DNA of 64,000 bases from Myotis daubentonii (Eukaryota; Chordata; Mammalia; Chiroptera; Vespertilionidae). Below are positions 55,283 to 64,000 of the stretch, one piece after another. Each line of letters begins with the position of its first letter. Position 1 is the first letter of the stretch. Both the position numbers and the translations under genes were made by a program. The DNA is taken from contig NC_081844.1 in assembly GCF_963259705.1 (NCBI RefSeq), positions 14,307,715 through 14,371,714 of the forward strand. The letters are read 5' to 3'. Under the pieces are notes generated by a model. That model was not told the DNA's origin. It made no database searches and saw only the letters and a program-made list of their open reading frames with translations.

Positions 55283-57702
55283 GAATTTAACTTTCCAATC
55301 AATCTGAGAAGCTATTGTGTCTATGAAATTAGAAAAAGAGTGACTCAACACAAAAAGAAGTTACAAACATGATTGCCAAACAGAAAAGGTACAACGGAAA
55401 CAGTGAACTGTTTAGAAGAAAAATTTAAGATTAGAGAATATTTTTAAAGTTACTTAAAAAAAAATCAGAGTAAGACAATAAAGACCAAGAAGTTAAGAGA
55501 ATAATACAGAAATATAGAACACGGCCATCAAACGTAGTCATAATAGAAATTTCAAAAGGAGTAAATGAGGAAAAGACATAATACAAAAAAAAAAAAAAAG
55601 GAAAGAAAAAGAAAAGGGAAGAAAATTGCCCTAAATTTTTTTAAAAGTTGATATTTAAATATAAAGGGCTCCTAACCAAAAAAAAAACAAAAAAACAAAA
55701 AACAAACAAACAAACAAAAACAACAGGTCATTTTGATGAAAAAAATAACCCCATCCAGCAATATTTTTGTTACTAGACATATTATGGGGAAATTTTAAAA
55801 ATTATTTATAGAATAAAAAATATTCTACAAGTATTCAGGCAGAAAATGAAATGTACATTTACATAGGAAAATGGGAAATAATATTGCTATTTTATAAAAG
55901 AAGAAATATAAGTAGTCAATCAACAAATGGAGAAACATGGATTCAACCAAGTGAGAATTTCTTCTTACATTGGAGTAAATTAATAGTGTACTCAAGAGTA
56001 CTGATATCAAAAGTACCTGGAGATGTGTACTTTAAAATATTTTGGGGAGTATAAATCAGGATAAACTTTTGTATGACAAGTTAATGCTTTCTGTAAACTC
56101 TGACAACATTTTTATTTTCTAGAAATTATAGAAAGGAAAAAAAATAATTTATATGTACAAACATCTAGCCACAAGAATATTCAGCAAAAAATATAACAAG
56201 AAGATATCATCAGAAACAAATAGAATATCTAAATTTTGGCCTTTAGGTAAAGAGAGTATAATCATATATAACACACTGTATATGTGTCATGTATATGCAT
56301 ACATGTTCAAATGAATAGAAAAATGTTCACAAAATTTTTTTAAAAGTTTAAAATATGTGAATAATATATTTAAGCTTATATTTATATCTGCCTAGAATGA
56401 AAAAGCCATTAAGTTCCCATTTGTTTTTTGGATAAATTCCCCTAGCCAAACAACCTTCTTTATCATGGCACCAGGCACAGTCCTCTTTTTTTCTAAGGCT
56501 TTAGTTCCCTACCAGCCACCGAAATACTTAAACAAGCCAGTCACATCCTCTTGGTACTATAACGCCTTCCTCCTTTGGTTATTCACTCTCTTCTGAGTGC
56601 AACCCCCATATGACCATGTGTCTCAAATGGTGTCCTTCTCCTCTGGGTCATGAGGAGATGTGACTAATAAACTGTTATTAAAGTCATCTGTATAGTGTCA
56701 ATGTCATGTGTTTGGCCATCCCCAAAACCATAGGGTGGGGATTCCTCCAAGAAGGTGAAGAGGTGGCAAATAAAACAAAGAAGATTAAAGGTGTAGATGA
56801 AATTAAGGCTTGAGGAGCAGTGTCTTAGAGCAGGAACAAGCTGACGAACTCTAACAGATAGATAAATGAGTTAATTTTGATAAGAGGAGAAAGGGACAAT
56901 AGAATCGGTAATGATCCAACCGAGGCCTTGCAGGATAGCTTGGTCTTGTTAGTAAAATGGCAGACAATATCATCTGCTGAGATCAAGAGGCAATAATGAG
57001 GGTTGGGGCTTACCCTGATCCATTACGATATCCTTGCTTACAAGTAGAAGAATTACCAACTAATAATAATGTCCAGGCAATTAATTACGTCACATGATAA
57101 GGAGCTTGGAAGCAGGCAATCCCAAGATGGGTTCAGGAGGTCAACAAACATCAGGACACAGGCCTGTCGTCTTTGAAACTTTCTCCACCTTCTCCCGAAA
57201 GTGATAGGATGGCTGTTGAATCAGTTTCACATGACAGCTACAAAAAAGAATGAGGATAGGAAAAAACAGCCACATTTACACATGTTCTCCTGTATGTAAT
57301 ATATATATATTCCTTTTCTAGAGGGTACTAGCAAATATCCCCTTAATCTCATTGGCCAAAACTGGTCAGCAGCTATCCCAAGACCATAAATGAGTAAAAA
57401 AACAAATGAAATTAGAATTACTGGCTTAGACCAAGCATAATTTTCACTCTGGGGTTGAGCATTTTACTTCCTGAATAAAAGAGGGATTCCATTAGCAAAT
57501 AACAAAGGGTAAAATAGTTCAGGGCAAGCAACTTACATCGATTGTTCAAGGGAATATCAAAAAATTTTGTAAAAGCAGCTGTAGATGATGCCATAAGAAG
57601 TCCATAAAACATCAATGAAAGGATTAGTAGGCAACATTGAAGATGGAAAATCATGAATTTATAGAGAACATGATAGTCTAGATCTGTGACTTTCATTGGC
57701 AA
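55283..57702. other. No gene; A-rich tracts and a possible old LTR
   Basis: A-rich runs lie at about 55586-55600 and 55675-55720. The interval 56400-56710 contains CCTCTTGGTACTATAACG and later GACTAATAAACTGTTATTAA, which might be an eroded LTR, but this is weak. No protein-coding gene is supported. Confidence 0.4.
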
Positions 57703-58081
57703 TCCTATATAATAAAAGGCTAATATGCAAATCAACCGAACAGCAGAATGACTGGTCGCTATGATGTGCAATGACCACCGGGGGCAGATGCTCAATGCAG
57801 GAGCTGCCCCCCTGGTGGACAGTGCACTCCCACAGGGGGAGCGCTGCTCAGCCAGAAGCCAGGCTCATGGCTGGTGAGCACAGCAGCGGTGGCGGGAGCC
57901 CCTCCCATCTCCACGACAGCGCTAAGGATGTCCAACTGATGGCTTAGACCCACTCTTCATGGGGAGTGGGCCTAAGCCATCAGTCGGACATCCCTTGAGA
58001 GCTCCTGGACTGTGAGAGGGCACAGGCTGGACTGAGGGACCCCCACTCCATGTGCACAAATTTCCTACACTGGGCCTCTAG
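57703..58081 (+). mobile_element. Non-autonomous Helitron, 379 bp
   Basis: 5' end A|TCCTATATAATAAAAGGC and ATATGCAAATCAACCGAACA. 3' hairpin around GTGCACAAATTTCC..ACACTGGGCCTCTAG at 58081. It contains an internal imperfect palindrome of GATGGCTTAGACCCACTC type around 57930-57990. Close to the family's standard short form. Confidence 0.94.
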
Positions 58082-59084
58082 TATATAATAATCTAGGAAT
58101 ACAAAGTAAATATGTGGAGCATCAAAAGAAGCAATAATGTCAATACATTTACAAAAAAGTCTGATCATGAAGTCCAGAACTTTTGGACTTCATGTCTTGC
58201 AAGAATTGAGGGAGAAAAAGTATAATTTTGGACATATAGAGGTTAGGATTTTAAAAAATGGTATGAACAGATAGTATAAAGGAAATGGAGAGATTTTAGT
58301 AGGAAAAATAGAAACCAAATTCACTGACATTTGGAACCATTTTACCTCTAAGTGTAGACATGACAAAGAGAGTCTGAGAACATTTGAATATGAATGCAGT
58401 GGATGTAAAAAGGTTGAGAATACCAGAAAGATATTTTTTGAAGTGGTGAGAGAATGGCAGAAATAATTTTTCTTTTGCCTACATTTTTCTGTATTCCTAG
58501 TTAGATTGTTTTTTTTTTCTTGCAGGTCTGAGAACATATATTACATTTCTTTCTCATGCTAATGTAGGAAGAGGAGTTGAGGAGGAGTGGCGGCTGTGAT
58601 AGTGGAAATAGTCCCCCAGGATGCTGAGATTGCACAGGCATCAAATTTCAATGGTTACATTAGTCTTGTACAATAAGATTTTAAGTACTGTTGTACAATC
58701 AGAAAATAATTTCATATTTTAATTGGGTTGGAGGTATTATATCTGGATACAAGTTTTTTCCTTGTAGTTTCAAATCATATCTCCCAATGGTGCATTTCCT
58801 CCAGATTCCATCAATGGCTATGCCTGGAATATGCAAGTGCTGGTAGACAGATGCAAACCATGCTGCTGAATGCCAGTTCTATCCCTGGTATCAAAATGGC
58901 ATTTATTGTACTTAGTTTAAAAACAGGAGGCTAGGAAAAAATGCCAAATAATAGTCAAGAGGCTTGACTAAATTGTGATATTGGTGCAAAGTAATATTCT
59001 ATAGCCATAGTACAATATTAAAATTATGTGTTAGCATAAAAAAGCACAATGTAATTTTAAAACTATTTTTATGCATAATAAGAA
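58082..59084. other. No gene; short perfect palindrome at 58167-58195
   Basis: CATGAAGTCC and GGACTTCATG form 10-bp arms around a 9-bp loop. The rest is AT-rich and unassigned; 58960-59080 resembles an old retroelement tail. Confidence 0.4.
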
Positions 59085-59817
59085 CCAGGGGCCCAGTGCA
59101 CGAATTCATGCACCTTAAAAGGAACTATGGGCCATAAGACTGGGGGGGGGGCACAGGGGTGGTCTTGGCCCATCATCTGTGACCCCGCCCGGCCCCTCCT
59201 GCCATGGCCTCTGGTCTCCTGCTTCCACTGCTGCTGCTCCCATGCGCTGCCAGTGCCAGCCCAGCTCACACCCACTGACAGCGCAGAGCAATTGGGGCCG
59301 GTGCCAGCAGTGGGCACAAGCGGGGCTGACCCCATCAGTGGGTGAGAGCGGAGGCTACTGCCCCAATCGCCCCTCAGGATTAGGGGGAGGGGCAATCAGG
59401 ACCGGCAGCTGCTGCTTGCACCTGCTGATGGCGCTGAGTGATCGGGACTGGTGCTTGGCACTGGAAGCGGGTGTGAGCAGTAGCTCCAGTGCCAGCAGCA
59501 GGTGTGAGTGGGGCTGGCACCAGCAGCAGGTGCAATCGCCTGGTGAGACCATGGCGCTCGGGAGCAAAGAATTTTTAGTAACCACCAGAGGCTCGTCCCA
59601 ATGACAGCGACCAGCACCCCGCCTTGGTCTGGAGCCCCCGCTCACCTGCTGCACCATCCTGTCTCGGCCAATGCCTGCCATGTTCTGCGCTCTGCCACCT
59701 GCTGCCAACGCCCACAGTGTTCTGCATGCACCTCCTGGTTGTCAGCGCACGTCATAGCAACCAGTTGTTTGGTTGTTCCGCAGTTCGGTCTATTTGCATA
59801 TTAGGGTTTTATATATA
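59085..59817 (-). mobile_element. Helitron, same subfamily as 4467-5294
   Basis: The plus strand starts CCAGGGGCCCAGTGCACGAA (CTAG mutated) and carries the same GC-rich body in reverse complement. It ends TATTTGCATATTAGGGTTTT followed by ATATATA. The next Helitron begins in its terminal TA run, so its exact 5' end is obscured. Confidence 0.87.
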
Positions 59818-61180
59818 CTAGAGGCCCGGTGCACAAAAATTTGTGCACTCAGGGGGGAGGGGGGGTCCCTCAGTCTGGCCTGTGCCCTCTCGCTGTCTGG
59901 GACCCCTCGGGAGATAACGACCTGCTGGCTTAGGCCTGCTCCCGGGTGGCAGAGGGCAGGCCCAATCCCTAGGTGCAGCCCCTGGTCGGGCTCAGAGCAG
60001 GGCCGATTGGGGAGTTGGGGCGCCACCCCCTGTCATGCACAGAGCAGGGAGATTGGGAGGGTGTGATGCCAGCCTCAGTCACGATCAGGGTAGGGCCGAT
60101 TGGGGGGTTGGGGCACTGTCCCCTGTCACACTCAAGGCAGGATTGATGGGGAGGTTGCGGCGCCACCCTTGGTCACGCACAGAGCAGGGCCAATCAGGGG
60201 GTTGGGGCGCTGCCCCCATCACACACAGAGCAGGGCCAATCAGGGGGTTGGGGCACCGCCACTCTCACACTGAGGGCAGGGCTGATGGGGAGGTTAAGGC
60301 TCTACCCTGTCACACACAGAGCAGGGCCCGTGGGGGGGGGGGTTGGGGAGCTCCCCCCTATCAGGCACAGAGCAGGGATGATCAGGGGGTTGGGGCGCCT
60401 TCCCCTGTTATGAACAGAGCAGGGCAGATAGGGAGGTTGTGGCCCCACCCCCTGTCACACACAGAGCCGCAGGGCGATCAGGAGGTTTGGGCGCTGCCCC
60501 CTGTCACACTGATCCCGGTGCCGGGAGGCCTCATGGCTCCACTGATCCCGGTGCTGGGAGGCATATTACTCTTTTACTATATAGGGTAGAGGCCTGGTGC
60601 ATGGGTGGGGCCGGCTGGTTTGCCCTGAAGGGTGTCCTGGATCAAGGTGGGGGTCCCCACTGGGGTGCCTGGCCAGCCTGGGTGAGGGGATGATGGCTGT
60701 TTGCAGCTGGTCACACATCCTTCAGGGTGGGGGTCCCCACTGGGGTGCCTGGCCAGCCTGGGTGAGGGGCTGAGGGCTTTTTTCAGGCTGGGGGTGACTG
60801 AAGCTCCCAACTGCTCCTTTTTTCTTCTTCTTTTTTTTATTCTGGGCCACTTTAGCTTTGAGGCTTGGCTCCAGCTCTTAGGCCTCTGCGGCTGAAAGTA
60901 GGTTTCTGGCCTTTGCTTACAATGTTGCGAATCTGCTGGCTGAAGTCCGGTGGTATTTGTTACAGAGTTTCTTAAACTACCTGCTCAGAGGCCTGCAGCG
61001 GCAGGCGGGAAACGTTGGTTTCCTCTGTCACTGAGGCAACCAAGCCTCATGTTAGTTTCAAGCTGCCTGGCTGCCGGCCGCCATCTTGGCTGACAGTTAA
61101 TTTGCATATCTCGCTGATTAGCCAATGAAAAGGGTAGCGGTCATACGCCAATTACCATGTTTCTCTTTTATTAGTGTAGA
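59818..61180 (-). mobile_element. Composite Helitron, second copy, 1.36 kb
   Basis: Plus-strand start CTAGAGGCCCGGTGCACAAA and end TCTCTTTTATTAGTGTAGA at 61180, flanked by A and T. The internal 3'/5' junction lies at about 60587/60588 (ACTATATAGGGTAGAGGCCT), the same as in 6799-8218. It includes the minisatellite at 59998-60520 and a module with CTTAGGCCTCTGCGGCTG and CCGCCATCTTGGCTGACAG. Confidence 0.92.
59998..60520 (-). repeat. ~47-bp minisatellite in the composite Helitron
   Basis: About eleven diverged units with the pattern AGAGCAGGGCCAATCAGG, GGGTTGGGGCGCTGCCCCC, TGTCACACAC. The 184-residue frame across it (60035-60589) is repeat translation only. Confidence 0.9.
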
Positions 61181-61257
61181 TATATGTGGGTGATTTTCAA
61201 AACAATGTTTAGGATTTTATCATTTTTTCAAAGTGAATATGTTTATTCAAGTAATAA

Positions 61258-61543
61258 TCTATAATAATAAAAGCGTAAGCGACCATCGCAACTGAATGGA
61301 CGACCAAACAGGCTGCGTGGGGTGACTAGTCCAGCAGGGGGGTTAGTGAGGGACGACCAAATGACTGAGCAACGGGCTGCGTGGGGCAACCAGGCCAGCA
61401 GGGGGTTAGTGAGGGGCGACCAAACAACCGAACAGCAGGCTGCATGTTAGTGAGGGGCGACCAAATGACTGAGCAGCAGGCTGCATGGTGTGACCAGGCC
61501 TGCAGGGGGGTTAGTGAGGGGCGACCAAACGACTGAGCAGCAA
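61258..61543 (+). mobile_element. Helitron, 3'-truncated, with tandem body
   Basis: 5' end A|TCTATAATAATAAAAGCG. The body is four imperfect units of GGTTAGTGAGGGGCGACCAA and CGACTGAGCAGCAGGCTGCA. The 3' hairpin is absent; at about 61543 the sequence changes to L1. Confidence 0.82.
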
Positions 61544-61608
61544 TGTACCACTACTTTTTTATCCACCTGTCTATTGCTGGGCATTGGGTTGTTTCCATAG
61601 CTTGGCTA

Positions 61609-61934
61609 TCCTATATAATAAAGAGCTAATATGCAAATGGTCATCATGCCCTCACACCATCATGCCATAACGGCTCAGACACTCAACACTGGGGAAAGAG
61701 GAAAGGCCAGCCTGGCAAAAATGAGCTTGCAATAGAGTAATGGGGACCAGCCAGGCACAAATGAGCTCCCGAGAGAGGAATGGGGACCAGTCAGGCTGCG
61801 GCCTTTGAGAGGGACAAGCTGCCTGCCCCACGGTCCCAGACATCCCCCAAGGGGGTCCCAGATTGGAAAGGGTGCAGGGCGGGCTGAAGGACACCCCCAC
61901 CTCCGTTCACAAATTTTGTGCACCGGGACTCTAG
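61609..61934 (+). mobile_element. Non-autonomous Helitron inside L1
   Basis: 5' end A|TCCTATATAATAAAGAGC; 3' end GTGCACCGGGACTCTAG|T. The sequence on each side joins to GGCTATTGTAAATAATTCTG, which is the expected L1 sequence. The insertion thus added no target duplication, as is normal for Helitrons. Confidence 0.94.
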
Positions 61935-62212
61935 TTGTAAATAATTCTGCAATGAACATTGGAGTACATATATTCTTTTGAATTAGTGTTTTGGGTTTCT
62001 TCTACTCAGAAGTGGATTCACTGGGTCATAAGGCAGTACCATTTTTAATTTTTTGAGGTAACTCCATACTGTTTTTCATAGTGGCTGCACCAATCTGCAT
62101 TCCACCAGCAGTGAAAAGTGTTCCCTTTTCTATAGATCCTTGCCAACACTTGTTTGTTGATTTATTGATGATAGCCATTCTGAAAGGTGTGAGGTGACAT
62201 CTCATTGTGTTT

Positions 62213-62263
62213 TTTTTAAAATTGATCTTTATTGTTGAAAGTATTACAAATATTCCCTTTGTA
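62213..62263 (-). repeat. Short L1 3'-tail insertion within L1
   Basis: TTTTTTTTAAAATTGATCTT and TATTGTTGAAAGTATTACAA interrupt the L1 text between CATCTCATTGTG and AATTTGCATTTATCTGATGA. It is a severely 5'-truncated insertion with its poly-A on the minus strand. Confidence 0.7.
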
Positions 62264-63458
62264 ATTTGCATTTATCTGATGATTAGTGACATTGAGCATT
62301 TTTTTATATGTCTATTGGCCATCTGTATGTCCTCTTTGGAGAAGTGTTTACTCATGTCTTTTGCCCATTTTTTAAAAATTGGTTGTTGTTTTTTTTTTTT
62401 ACCTTAATTTGTAAGGGCTCTTTATAAATTTTGGATATTAACCTCTTAACATATGTATCATTGGTTAATATGTTCTTCCATTCAGTAGGTTGTCTTTTTA
62501 TTTTGTTAATGGCTTCCTTGTTGTGCAAAAACCTTCTTGTTTGACATAGTCCCATTTGTTTATTTTTTCTTTTGTTTCCCTTGCCTGAGGAGATATATCA
62601 GGAAAAATATTGCTTAGAGGAATGTCTGAAATTTTACTGCCCATGTTTTCTTCTAAGATTTTTATGGTTTTGAATCTAACTTTTAAGTATTTAATCCATT
62701 TTGAACTTATTTCGTGTTTGGTATAAGAGAGTGGTCTTGTTTCAATTTTTTTTATGAATCTGTCCAATTTTCCCAACACTATTTATTGAATGGACTGTCT
62801 TTACCCCATTGTATGTTTTTGCCTCCTTTGTCATATAATAATTGAACATACAGGTGTTGGTTTATTTCTGGGTTCTCAATCCTGTTCCATTGATGGGTGT
62901 GTCTTTTTTAATTCTAGTATTATTCTGTTTTGATTACTATAGCCTTGTAGTATAGTTCAATATCAGGCAATGTGATACTTCAAACTTTGTTCTCCTTTCT
63001 CAATATTGCTGAGGCTATTTGTGGTCTTTTGTGGTCCCATATAAATTTTTGGATTATTTGTTCCAGTTCTATAAAACATGTTTTAGATATTTTAATAGAT
63101 ATTGTGTGAAACTATAGATTGCTTTGGGCAGTATGGATATTTTCATAATGTTAATTCTTCCTATCCATGAGCACAGTATATGTTTCTATTTATATGTATC
63201 TTCTTCAATTTTTTTCTTCAGTGTCTTATAATTTCTCAAGTGCAGGTCTTTTAACTCCCGGGTTAAATTTATTCCTAGACATTTTTTAAATTCAATTTTG
63301 AATGGGGTTTTTTTTAAGTTTACCTTTCTAGTAGTTTATTATTGGTGTATAAAAATAAAACTAATTCTGAATATTTATTTTGTATCCTACTACTTTACTG
63401 AATTCATTGATCAGTTCTAACAGGTTTTGGTGGAATATATGAAGGGTTCTCTATATAC

Positions 63459-63693
63459 CAGTGATGGCGAACCTTTTGAGCTCAGCGTGTCAGCATTTTG
63501 AAAAACCCTAACTTTACTCTGGTGCCGTGTCACATATAGAAATTTTTTGATATTTGCAACCATAGTAAAACAAAGACTTATATTTTTGATATTTATTTTA
63601 TATATTTAAATGCCATTTAACAAAGAAAAATCAACCAAAAAAATGAGTTCATGTATCACCTCTGACACGCGTGTCATAGGTTCACCATCACTG
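63459..63693 (+). mobile_element. Non-autonomous hAT element with perfect 8-bp duplication
   Basis: The ends are CAGTGATGGCGAACC and GGTTCACCATCACTG, with CTATATAC at 63451-63458 and 63694-63701. It is nearly identical to 53223-53456, including GACACGCGTGTC near the right end. It sits inside the minus-strand L1. Confidence 0.96.
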
Positions 63694-63981
63694 CTATATA
63701 CAGTATCATGTCATCTGCACATAGTTATAGTTTTACTTCTTTCTTTACAATTTGGATGCCTTTTTTCTTATTCCTGTCTAATTATTGTGGCTAGGACTTC
63801 CAGTGTTATGTCGAATAAGTGTAGTGACATGACATTCTTATCTTGTTTTTGATCTTAAGGGAAACACTTTTAGTTTTTCCCCATTGAGTATAATGTGAAC
63901 TGTGGACCTGTTATATATGGTCATATGTTGTTTGAAGTATGTTCCCTCTATTCCCACTTTGCTGAGAATTTTTATTATAAA

Positions 63982-64000
63982 CTAGGGGCCCGGTGCACGA
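63982..64000 (-). mobile_element. Helitron 3' end, cut by window edge
   Basis: CTAGGGGCCCGGTGCACGA is the reversed 3' terminus of a Helitron, preceded by A at 63981. The element continues beyond the window. Confidence 0.85.

Larger units (their letters stand above)
61544..63981 (-). mobile_element. L1 (ORF2 3' part), minus strand, interrupted twice
   Basis: Markers in plus order: ACCTGTCTATTGCTGGGCAT, GTTGTTTCCATAGCTTGGCT, AATAATTCTGCAATGAACAT, CTGGGTCATAAGG, CATTCCACCAGCAGTG, TTTTGCCCATTTTTTAAAAA, GTATCATTGGTTAATATG and TAATTCTTCCTATCCATGAG. Degenerate, no intact frame. It is split by a Helitron at 61609-61934 and a hAT element at 63459-63693, and also contains an inserted L1-tail piece at 62213-62263. 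Confidence 0.9.

Noticed and set aside
60035..60589. 184-residue open frame on the plus strand
   Set aside because: Translation of the homologous Helitron minisatellite, not a gene.

Overview
The window is nuclear, gene-poor DNA from a bat, almost certainly of the family Vespertilionidae (Myotis or a relative). The evidence is the repeat content. There are about sixteen tRNA-derived Ves SINEs, about twenty non-autonomous Helitrons with bat-type ends (5' TC with an ATAAAAG-type start; 3' hairpin around GTGCAC..GTGCAC followed by GGGCCTCTAG), non-autonomous hAT elements including one SPIN copy, and Tc1/mariner-like MITEs. Vespertilionids are the known mammalian lineage with this mix of amplified Helitrons and recent DNA transposons. 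I found no intact protein-coding gene, tRNA, rRNA or CRISPR array. Every longer open frame lies in a repeat, usually a GC-rich Helitron or a simple repeat.

Layout. 0-11 kb: a Helitron end, an old MIR and L2, a 0.83-kb Helitron (4.47-5.29 kb), and a 1.42-kb composite Helitron with a 47-bp minisatellite (6.80-8.22 kb). 11-20 kb: a short Helitron, a long non-repetitive stretch, a mariner-like MITE, and a cluster of four Ves SINEs, two of them in tandem at one target. 20-29 kb: a hAT element, L2 and L1 pieces, a Helitron, and an LTR unit (27.27-28.03 kb) that carries a piece of the host gene CREBZF inside U3. 29-37 kb: six Helitrons, a second copy of the same LTR family without CREBZF, and a triple nest in which one Helitron contains a second, oppositely oriented Helitron and a SPIN element. 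37-44 kb: MER5-like DNA, three LTR remnants (one split by a MITE), and the start of an L1. 44-46.2 kb: the L1 3' end holds two inverted Helitrons, and the DNA between them is flipped relative to the L1. 46-59 kb: mostly old or unclassified DNA with scattered L1, Ves, hAT and Helitron copies. 59-64 kb: a Helitron cluster, including a second copy of the composite element, followed by a long minus-strand L1 interrupted by a Helitron and a hAT element.

How the parts relate: nothing here encodes a visible pathway. The informative content is the order of insertion and rearrangement. The strongest candidates for something unusual are (1) the CREBZF-bearing LTR, bounded by TG..CA and a 5-bp duplication GAAAT; (2) the inversion apparently caused by recombination between two Helitrons; (3) the composite Helitron present twice with the same internal junction and an expanding minisatellite; and (4) the Helitron/Helitron/SPIN nest. 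Family names come from recognised consensus features held in memory, not from a database search. Edges are exact where a target duplication or a canonical terminus is cited and approximate elsewhere.
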